From assembly GCA_026770575.1 (NCBI GenBank), contig MU657172.1:112266-141103 (forward strand): a stretch of 28,838 nt of DNA, written 5' to 3'. Below are positions 9,457 to 17,370 of the stretch, piece by piece (position 1 is the stretch's first letter; every line of letters starts with the position of its first letter). The DNA is from Pelagophyceae sp. CCMP2097 (Eukaryota; Sar; Pelagophyceae). The position numbers and the translations under genes were made by a program. The notes beneath the pieces were generated by a model that was not told the origin of the DNA, did no database searches, and saw only the letters and a list, made by a program, of their open reading frames with translations.

Positions 9457-9933
9457 CAGGGTGAATGCGTCAATAAGATAGTAGCCAAAGGCAACCCGTT
9501 GCCTTTGGGATCTTAAAGCGTAAGCGAATCGACGGTGCCGGCGCCTTTGCCTTCTTAAAATATAAGATAATCGGCCTTGAGGACGTACCACTCGCGTGGC
9601 GCAAAGGAGCACGTGCGGGTGGCGGGCGCGGGCAACAGCGATTAAGGCAGCCGCTTCTGCACGCTCCGGCTGTGCGCGCGCTTCGTCGACAGCCCCGAGG
9701 CGCATGCCGCCACCTGACGCCCCCTCGCCGCCCAGAGAAGAAGAAGTTTGCCGCCTCTGCCACCCGGCCCAGGGTCGACGCAACCACCACGCGCCTCGGC
9801 GGAAAAAGCGCCTTTTTTTAAAGATAACGTCGGCCCGCCAGCGCCTTTCGCCTTCTTAAAAAATAAGCGACTGGCGTCAGAGACCGCCTTTGCCTTAAGA
9901 TAAATCCACTATCTTATTGACGCATTCACCCTG
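9457..9933. mobile_element. 477 bp TA-flanked element with perfect 26 bp terminal inverted repeats
   Basis: The left end (9457-9482, beginning CAGGGTGAATGCGTC) is exactly complementary to the right end (9908-9933). Each is bordered by TA (9455-9456, 9934-9935), consistent with a TA target duplication of the Tc1/mariner type. The interior has small hairpins built on GGCAACCCGTTGCC-like and GGCGCT-like motifs and no transposase, so this is a MITE-like non-autonomous copy. It ends about 60 bp from the stop of the dynein docking gene. Confidence 0.85.
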
Positions 9934-9938
9934 TAATG

Positions 9939-9958
9939 CTACAATTTCTAAATTGTAG
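9939..9958. repeat. Perfect 9 bp arm hairpin beside the TA element
   Basis: CTACAATTT and AAATTGTAG flank CT. It lies just outside the TA-flanked element, in the 3' region of the docking-complex gene. No role is clear. Confidence 0.7.
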
Positions 9959-9994
9959 GAAGTTGAAAAGCTTTTAAAAAGAGGGGCCGGGGGT

Positions 9995-10269
9995 TTACTT
10001 TTTGGCCTTAGCGCCCTGGCGGTTGGGTGCCTTGCGAGCGCCAGCGTCGCGGTTCACGCGGCGGTACATGCCTACACAGAGTTACGACGGCGATGAAGCA
10101 CGCGTGCCCCGCGCATGGCGGGCGCAGCGGTGTGCTCGAGTCTCTGTGAGTGCCCCTCTCGACTTGGTTCCCACCGTCGCGGGGTGCCTCTGTGGTTCTT
10201 TCTCAACGCGGTGGTGCACGGTTGAGCGTCTTGGCCTTGAGTTCGTCGCGCGTGAGCGGCCGCGTCTCA

Positions 10270-10302
<33 letters not shown>

Positions 10303-12067
10303 GACGAGTAGTCGTCGAGCTTTGGCGGGTTGACGTGCACGAGGTCCTGGCCCATGGGCGTCGTCGGCCCGAGGCCCAAGGCGCTCGCCGGCGCGTCGGT
10401 CGGCACGTCTGCAGCGGCGCCGGCGTGGGCGCGCGCGGCGCGCTGCTTGGCGGCGCCGTAGTCTTTGATCAGGCGGTTGCACTGCTGCTCGATGGCCGCC
10501 AGGTGCGGCAGCAGCGTCGCCTCGGTCACCGCCAGCTCTGCAAAGTTTTCGGTAGGGTCGTCGCACTTGGTCTTGGCAAAGGCGGAGGCGATTCCCTTTT
10601 TGAGGCTGTTGAGGACTTTTGCGTGCGCGTCGCACTTGGCCTCGTACCTGCGTTTCTTTGGTTTCTTTGGCGGCGCTTGGGCGGGCGCCACGTACTTGAC
10701 TGCGGCCGCCTCGGTGGCGTCGAGCCTGCGCTCGAGATCCGAGACGAGCTGCTTGTGTTGCGTGACGTCGTCGCCGGACTCTTGGGTGTACTTGGCCTGC
10801 TCATCTTGCAGGTGCTGCACCTGCTCGCCCAGCTTCTCCAAGTCGTTCGTCTGCTCGTTGACGTAGTTGAAGAGCGAAAAGTTCTGATCCTCGTTCTTGA
10901 TGAACATTCGCACCAGGTCGTCGATGGCGGCGATGCCCGTGGCGGCCTGGATTCTGTGGAAGGCCTCTTCGAAGTTCTGGACGCGCTCCTCGCCGACTTG
11001 CAGCTCCGCCTTGGCCTGCGAGTCGCGCTGCGCCGGGCCCGGCCGCGCCGCCTTGCGCTTCGGCCGGCCCTCGTCGGCCGCGGCGGCCTCGAGCGCCTTG
11101 GCCGAGGTGGAGGCGCCCAGAGCCGCCGGCGCCGGCAGCCGGAGCTCGTGCTCCAGGAGGCGGCCGAGCTCGAGCATCTGCGCCTCGAACTCGTCCTGCT
11201 CCTTGCGGTTCGCCTGCTCGATGGCTGCGATCTCCATTTGGTAGTTGTCGCGCTGCTCGTACGACAAGTTCGACAGCTCGATGACGTTGGCCATGGCGCG
11301 CTTCTTCTCGTGCAGCTCGCGCTCCAGCTTGCGGTAAATGTTGTCGAAGACGACGCGCTCGCGGCGGAGGTCGTCGATGGCCTCCCGGAGCGACTTGTTC
11401 CGTGCCAGCGCCTGGTTGAACTTGACCAGCGCCTGGTCCAGCCGGTTCTCCAGGATCTTCACCTGCTTCGTCACCATGGCCATGTTCTCGCGCGCCGCGT
11501 TGACGCCCCCCATGCTCCGCCGCTGCTCGGCCGTCTTCTGCTTGAGCGACAAGACCTGCTCGTCGCACGCCGAAATCGCGCGCGACTCGTCCTGCATCAG
11601 GCGCTCCAGCTTCTCCGCTTCGTCGTGCAGCCGCGACGTCTCCGCGAGCTCCGCCGGCTTCACCGCCGAGGACCGCGTCTCCATGCCCAGCTCCATCTTC
11701 AAAGCCTCGTTGTCCGCCCGCAGCTTGGCGATCGACGCCTGCTGCTTCCGCAGCACGAGGTACGACTCGTCCGCGTACGACTTGCGGTTCAGCTCCATGT
11801 GCCTAGCGGGCGGCGTCGCCGGGCGATACTCGCGACGCTTTCATCGGACGACAGCCTCGAACCGCCGCGCCCCAGCGTCGCCGCGTCGAGGCCCGACAGG
11901 GATTCGATGGAGGCTTCCATGCGCCCCGCTGAATCCGTCGTCGCTCTCAGACAAGGTCGCGCTCGACCCCGACGACGGGAAAAACGACTGCGTCTCCGAA
12001 CGTTGGCATGCCGGTATTCGCGTTGCAGCTGCGCGAACTCCGACGCCTTGTCCGTGGCCACGGCCAT
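9995..12067 (-). CDS. Outer dynein arm docking complex subunit (ODA1/DC2; CCDC63/CCDC114 family), 3 exons
   Basis: Exons 12067-12012, 11802-10220 and 10071-9995 give 571 aa. Nearly the whole protein is heptad-rich coiled coil. The N-terminal join reads LQREYR then HMELNRKSYADES, matching the family's conserved start, followed by LRKQQASIAKLRADNEALK. The family hallmark lies near residues 120-200: NRLDQALVKFNQALARN, LRRERVVFDNIYRKLERELHEKK, NVIELSN. The C-terminal part has an Ala/Pro linker, an acidic tract of eleven Asp and a basic tail (RRVNRDAG...AKAKK) supplied by exon 3. Known role of the family: the docking complex that anchors outer dynein arms to axonemal doublets. Intron 1 (11803-12011) must be GC-AG to keep frame and conserved sequence; intron 2 (10072-10219) is GTGCAC...GTAG. 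The 3' end abuts the TA-flanked element. Confidence 0.88.
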
Positions 12068-12205
12068 CGCAGCGCCGCGGTAGACGCGACGAACAACGGG
12101 CGCGCCGACGCTCCTCGATGGCCGTTCAAGGGGCCCAGACTTTCGCTCTAGAAGCTCAGTACTAACGCTTGCGTCGCCAAAATAGTGAAAGTACAGGGGG
12201 AATGA

Positions 12206-12268
12206 TTATTACAAGAGCGCAACGCACCCACAAATCCCATTGCAATGCCCACATAAATAATAGGGGCG
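12206..12268 (-). repeat. Fragment of the composite repeat (terminal part)
   Basis: Matches the terminal 60 bp of copies A, B and C (TTATTACAAGAGCGC, then AATCCCATTGCAATGCCCAC), but lacks the GGAGGACCCGAAGGA block between them. It lies about 140 bp upstream of the docking-complex start codon. Confidence 0.75.
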
Positions 12269-12383
12269 CCGGGCTTCGGGGTTGGTGGATTTGTTTTGGG
12301 AATGGGAGAATGATGCGGCTCTGCGTCCTTCAACTGCCAAGCGCCGAGTACGGAGGGGAGGTCAGGGGGTGCGCCGGAGCAAC

Positions 12384-12903
12384 TTTAACGACGACGGGAA
12401 TCGGATTCTGGACCGTACAATTTCAGGGTTCCTATCCTTTTTTGGAACACAGGATGTATGGGTGCCCTCGTCCTATTGGTCTATAGAGTGAGTATCGGAT
12501 ATCGAGCTCTTTCGCGCGTTCGCTACCGGGGTGTGCCCCCCGAACCCCCCTCATCGCCGCTGCGCTCCACCAAAAACGTTTTCAAAAGAAACATAAAATA
12601 AGAAGTAGCAGTCAAACAAATCTTTGACGACGACGGGATTCGAGTCCGCGACCCTGCGCTTTTTTGGAATACAGGATCTACGGATACCCACGTACTATCG
12701 GTCTATTGGGTGAGTATCGGATATCGGGCTCCTTCGCGCGTTATCTCCGGGGGGTGCCCCCTCGGACCCCCCTCATCGCCGCTGCGCTTCATCAAAAACG
12801 CTTCAAAAAAACATAAAGAAACATGACGACGGCGGGATTCGAACCTGCGACCCTGACTTTGAGCGATCGAATCCATCGCTACTCGCGAACTGGCCGATTC
12901 TGT
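12384..12903 (-). repeat. Tandem tRNA-like repeat units (two full, one partial)
   Basis: Units start near 12384, 12623 and 12822. Each opens with GACGACG(A/G)CGGGA followed by a T-arm-like sequence; on the minus strand the third unit reads GGTTCGAATCCC, a good pol III B-box. Units 1 and 2 share a tail (GAGTATCGGATATCG, CGCGCGTT, CCCCCCTCATCGCCGCTGCGC). An AGCGAT...ATCGCT stem with a 7 nt loop lies where an anticodon arm would be in unit 3. The loop lacks the invariant U33 and no acceptor stem pairs, so this is a tRNA-derived repeat, not a tRNA gene. Confidence 0.65.
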
Positions 12904-12969
12904 TGCAATGGGCAAAATAAACTGAAACATGCCTCCTGACCGGATCGATGGGCAATATTTTGGGTTCAA

Positions 12970-13690
12970 AAGTGTATATTAAGCCGTAGCTTGACCTTTA
13001 ACGGCCATTCAACGGACTGGTAAAACAGTACTGGTTTGTGATGAAGGAAACCTTGGTAGATGGAAACGGAGCGCGCCGGCGCGCGCGGAAGCGACGTTGC
13101 CCGCGCGGGCGACGGACCTCGGCGCGGATCGGTGGCCCCAAGGAGCGACGAAAACGGTTGGCTATTGACCGAGAAAGGCCCGATCAAGGGAAACGCGCGG
13201 AGCAAGAAATGCTTCGCGCGCCGGCCACAGGAGTCGGGGGAACAAACGGCCGTTTGCAGAAGCTTGTTCATGGGCACCCGACACCAATTCCGAGGCGACG
13301 GGACTATCGGAGATCGATTGCGCTCACACTCTCAAATCGCCACCGAGAAACATACAAATCCGAGAACCGATAATAGCACTGAAGAGCTGAGTGGCGGGTC
13401 CCGCAAGGGCCCGAACGCCGGTTGCCGGCGCGTGGCGGGTCCCGCAAGGGCCCGAACGCATGCTCCTCATGCGCCTTCCGATGCCACGTCGCTGCTTCCC
13501 AAGGGGTAGCCACAACGCGAAACAAAGTTAGGGCCGGCCCTGCGAGACCAAGGCGCGTAGATAGGGCCATTCAGCGCCTCATTCCGACGAGAACTGACCG
13601 ATATCCTTGACCCCTCCATAAGACAACGTCGTCGTCTCCAAAATATGCAGATCAGTTCGATAGGATATGAGTTTGACTTGTCCGTGGATA
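12970..13690. other. Gene-free stretch with a 28 bp direct duplication
   Basis: Exact 28 bp copies at 13391-13418 and 13432-13459 (starting GTGGCGGGTCCCGCAAGGGC). Overlapping plus-strand open frames of 111 and 149 codons (13038-13373, 13060-13509) have no recognisable motif and are not annotated as genes. Confidence 0.6.
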
Positions 13691-13699
13691 CGATAGGTA

Positions 13700-14050
13700 C
13701 AGCAGTTCCCACTTTATTTCCGAAAGTCCAAAACCAAAAGCATCAGCCAAAAGCAAAAGCAAAAGCAAAAGCAAAAGCAAAAGCAAAAATCCATAATCCA
13801 AAACCAGAGATGTCAAAATCTCAATAAGGCAGATATTTAAAGATTTAATTAAATTCCAAAAGTCTTATTTTTGAGAATTTGTGCTTAGAAAAATTGGGAA
13901 AAGATTTGATAAAATCCTAAATATCCGCCTTATTGAGATTTTGACATGCCTTTGGTTTTGGATATTGGATTTTCGCTTTTGCTTTTGCTTTTGCTTTTGG
14001 CCGATGGTTTTGGTTTTGGACTTTCGGAAATAATAAAGTGGGAACTGCTG
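13700..14050. mobile_element. 351 bp TA-flanked foldback element with (AAAAGC)n arms
   Basis: TA at 13698-13699 and 14051-14052. The ends CAGCAGTTCCCACTTTATT are inverted copies, and the complementarity runs about 150 bp inward on both sides, through GTCCAAAACC, a (AAAAGC)n run and GTCAAAATCTCAATAAGGC. Only a short A/T-rich centre is unpaired. No coding capacity. It is a MITE-like foldback element with a TA target duplication. Confidence 0.88.
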
Positions 14051-14069
14051 TATGAATCCGATTAGGGTA

Positions 14070-14790
14070 CATGTGTGGCTGGGAACAGTAGAATGCAACG
14101 CTCAGTGGCGAGGGGTGATTTCGAGATAATCGAGTTTGAATGTTGGTGCCTCCAAATCGAGCGGCGGGGGCGGCCCCGGATCCGCGGAGGCTGTCGCGAT
14201 GGCGGCGCTGTTGGTGGCGCTCACGCCTGGGGTTGCAACCAGCTGCGCGTTCCGAGATGAAGGCATTCTCGACCAAGGCGACTGCGACGTTTATCGCGCG
14301 AGCGCATTCGCAGCGCACGCCGACCCGCCCATCGGCGCGGTGGCCATGGCGAGAGCCCAAGGGTTCGCTGCCGCGGCCATCGCCGGCGCCGCGCCGCCGG
14401 CGCCGCCAGCGGCGCGCAAGGCCACCACGAAGCGCTGCGACGCGCGGCAGTCGAAAGCTCGACTCGTCGCGGCCGGTGCCGCAGCAGCGCGGGCGCGTCG
14501 CACGCGCGGATCGTCGCGCCGCGCTCCTCGCACGGCCACGGCGACCGGCCGAGTGCCCGGCGCGCACGCACGCGCCCTCATTGCTCCAGGAGCCTACATG
14601 CGAACTGTCCCCAACCTTCATTCCTACTGTTCCCAGCCCGTATCTTGGGCACATCTCAACGACGGCGACGAGTTTGAGGGCGCGGACGCCGCCGTTCGAT
14701 CGGGCTTGAGCTCCTCTATGCGAAACAGTCGCTAAGTAAAATTGTTCCGTTGCCTCATAATCGCTGGATTCTACTGTTCCCAGCCAGATG
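14070..14790. mobile_element. About 720 bp TA-flanked element with TGGCTGGGAACAGTAGAAT ends
   Basis: The ends are inverted copies of CAT(GTG/C)TGGCTGGGAACAG, bordered by TA (14068-14069, 14791-14792). A third partial copy of the end lies internally at about 14620-14640 in the orientation of the right end. The inside is very GC-rich compared with its ends and holds a 199-codon plus-strand open frame (14136-14735), rich in Ala/Arg with no recognised motif. It starts only 17 bp after the end of the neighbouring TA-flanked element. Confidence 0.75.
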
Positions 14791-14799
14791 TATCACTTT

Positions 14800-15360
14800 G
14801 AGCTGAAGCTCTCTACAAGGGGTATCGCCAATGACGCCGGGGGCTTTCTGGCAATCGGAGTGTTCGTCGGTTGGAGTTTGGCGCTGTTGGGAGTGATAGA
14901 GGACGTCGCGCTGAGTCCCATGATGCCCGAACCTATAGAAATTGTTTGTTAAAAACGCTCAAACTCAAAATCTGAACGTCTGTGTTGGCTCGTGTGAAGC
15001 ACCACTCGCGGCAATCTTATAGGATCGGTCAAATACCACCTCAGTACGTATGGACCCGCCCCGTCACATAGCCAGAATTTTGATTCCTGCGATCCTGCGA
15101 TTGCCAGCCGGGCCCGAACCTTCGCAATACGGAGGCAAAATCAGTTCAAAATCAAGGTAAGGAAGCAAATAAAGATTTTATCAAGTCCAAAATATTGGGG
15201 GGGCGCTTGTTCACGCCCTTGCAAGGCGCCCTCCTCGAGGCTGTTCATGTAGTGGACACCCCGGGGGACAGGGAGGCCCATAGCGACCACGCCCACCCCA
15301 GCTGCTTCTTGGATCAGGTGGTTTTTCACCCCAGGCGGCCTCTGGGAGGCACAAACTTGC
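14800..15360. other. Gene-free stretch
   Basis: Mixed composition, only short open frames, no recognisable motif or repeat copy within the window. Confidence 0.45.
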
Positions 15361-15368
15361 GCCCATTG

Positions 15369-16081
15369 CGTCTAAGAGGGAAAGTAATCGATTCCAGCTG
15401 GATTTGATCGGAAATCGATTCGGAATCGATTCGGAATCGATTCAGCATCGATTTGAATCCGCATTGTCCGTATCGCGACGCGAATGCTTCACGCGTTCGG
15501 AGACTGCAAGTTCCTTCGACGACTCGCGACGGCCACCGCGACGGTCACCGGGGCCTCGCGCGCGTGGTCGGTGCGCGCGCTACGCGCGCGCGCTGCGCGC
15601 GCTCGGGGAATTACCTCGGATCCTCTAAATACACTCTTTATATACCAAAGGAACGACACAAAATATAGCTGCAATATATCACAGGGCAAGATTGTTATCA
15701 GAGGCTGATCATAGATGTAGTTTAGTAATTGATCGAGACTCGCTCACTGCGCAAGTGAGTTCGAATCTGGGTGAAAAATACACACTAGTGACGCAATCAA
15801 CATGTACGAGTCGGACGCGACTCTACACACTAGTGACGCAATCAACATGTAAGAGTTGGACGCGACTCTATCGTGTTTTACGGTGTTAGTCTGGTTTGGG
15901 GTTCGAGTCTACCTTTTTGCCAAAATTTAACATTTATTTTATTATTATGGGTTATGGTCGTCATATTAAATCGATTCTGAATCGATTCCGGGTCTGTTTC
16001 AATCGTGGGAGAATCGTTTCCATCATCGATTCAGAATAGATCAAGATTAAACTAAGAATCAATTGAAATCCCTCTTAGACG
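15369..16081. mobile_element. About 710 bp inverted-repeat element with ATCGATTC-rich ends
   Basis: The terminal 13 bp CGTCTAAGAGGGA (15369-15381) is exactly inverted at 16069-16081. Inside both ends lie clusters of GAATCGATTC-type motifs (15387-15455 and 15967-16040). The interior has a 45 bp tandem duplication and two B-box-like sites (GTTCGAATC near 15760 and GGTTCGAGTC near 15900, the latter followed by a T run). No target duplication is obvious and no coding frame is recognised. Confidence 0.6.
15780..15869 (+). repeat. 45 bp tandem duplication
   Basis: Units 15780-15824 and 15825-15869 differ at two positions (GTACGAGTCGG versus GTAAGAGTTGG). Each begins ACACACTAGTGACGCAATCA. It lies between the two B-box-like sites of the surrounding element. 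Confidence 0.9.
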
Positions 16082-16134
16082 TGCCAGCCTCAGCAGTGAG
16101 ATCGGCTTTATCGCCGATACCCCTTGTAATCACA

Positions 16135-16174
16135 GAGTCTTATGCCGGCCGATAGACTCTTTTTAGTAAACACA
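16135..16174 (+). repeat. 40 bp inverted repeat, left partner (right at 17213-17253)
   Basis: Reads GAGTCTTATGCCGGCCGATA, then GACTC, a T run and GTAAACACAC. The inverse copy at 17213-17253 differs at about three positions. The TTTT.GTAAACACAC part is shared with the 58 bp pair at 5554 and 7885, suggesting one repeat family. Confidence 0.8.
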
Positions 16175-17212
16175 CTCAGAAATTTGCTTGATCATCTACT
16201 TTCCTCTGAACATACACTACTCATGCGTGAGAAAGGCGCCTTCTACTGGGTTCTACGTCGGCTTTAGAGTTGAGACCCCCTCTGTGTGTCCAGTGTCGAC
16301 GACCCCAAGAAACTATTTCGACCATAGAGCCCCTGCAGCCGCCATTACATTAATACTTGGGGACTGAGGTCGATTGCGCAAGGTCAATGGCGATGAATAT
16401 GCCTCTACGTAGAACCACGTGCGCGGCCTCCAGAGTGCTTGGGGGTCCTCTGAGACCCCCATGCGGGTCTCGGATCAAGCTATCGTGTACCAAAGGGTCT
16501 TCATGTTGACGAAGGTGGCAAAATAATTTGGAGACGACACGCGGGGACCCCAGCAGGCGGCTCTGGCTCGATGAGGATGGCGTCGTCGGCGGAACTTTTG
16601 TACCCGGAGGTATAGAGGTACATGAACTACAACGTGAGGCAAAATTGGGGGCGTCAGCACGCTGCTAGCGACCACTGGGTCAACACCAATTTGATGACGG
16701 GAGCGTGAGCCTGCCAGATGGGGTCGCATGTCGTCAATTCACGATCCCGTCAACTCGCACTTGGCAGGGTGCTCGTTGATGACCCCAAGCGGCCCACTGC
16801 ACTCTAAACCCCGGGAATTTCGACGTGCGCGTCCGATGGCGGCCCTCAGATAAAAGCACGCTTAAAGACGCAATATGGCTACCACTGAGTGCATTCTTTC
16901 GATTTCGAAGAACGTTAGGAGCGTGGATGCCGCGGGCATCACCTTGCGCGTACGCTCATGCAAAATTGGGAGCGTGGGCATGCATGCACGCAGGATGGGA
17001 CTCGATACCAGCAAGGTGCAAAAGGTACCCATAAAAAAGCGCACGCGCAGCGATGCTTGTGCCCCCAAAATCGGCATGCGAGGGCATCGAGCCTATAAGA
17101 CGGCGTGGCCAGACTCTAAAGGTGAACCCAAGTGTTCCGCGCGCGCCCACCACGCCAGTAGTTCGTGTGTGTTCAAGTTTTTTTTCCGAACTTATTCGGC
17201 GTTTTCGCCAGT
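16175..17212. other. Gene-free interior of the 40 bp inverted-repeat pair
   Basis: No coding frame is convincing. The block (G)CAAAATTGGG(A/G)GCGT recurs at about 16641 and 16960, with a shorter CAAAATCGGCATGC at 17067, which hints at degenerate internal repeats. Confidence 0.5.
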
Positions 17213-17253
17213 GTGTGTTTACAAGAAAGAGTCTATCGGCCGGCATAAGTCTC
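17213..17253 (-). repeat. 40 bp inverted repeat, right partner
   Basis: Inverted copy of 16135-16174. It lies 118 bp beyond the stop of the PA200 gene, in its likely 3' UTR or just downstream. Confidence 0.8.
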
Positions 17254-17370
17254 ATGCGGCGGGGCCTCTTGCGGCCGGCGGCTGGCGAGTCGGGCTCCGA
17301 GGCGACGGTGTTTATGCTGCCTGGGACGGCGCGCCGCCGTTGTACGGAGGGGCTTCGACGGGGCTCGGGG

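Noticed and set aside
11805..11939. Possible exon reading MEASIESLSGLDAATLGRGG
   Set aside because: Looks protein-like but lies in the intron required to join the conserved REYR and HMEL segments; no splice combination keeps both.
10002..12083. 693-codon open frame on the plus strand
   Set aside because: It is antisense to the dynein docking gene, is Leu/Arg/Val-rich as expected from mirrored GC-rich codons, and has no motif, while the minus strand matches a known family.
12822..12903. tRNA gene on the minus strand
   Set aside because: A T-arm-like sequence and an anticodon-like stem are present, but there is no pairing acceptor stem and no U33, so it is a tRNA-derived repeat.
13745..13790. 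CRISPR-like or satellite array from (AAAAGC)n
   Set aside because: It is a simple hexamer run within a TA-flanked foldback element, without spacers.
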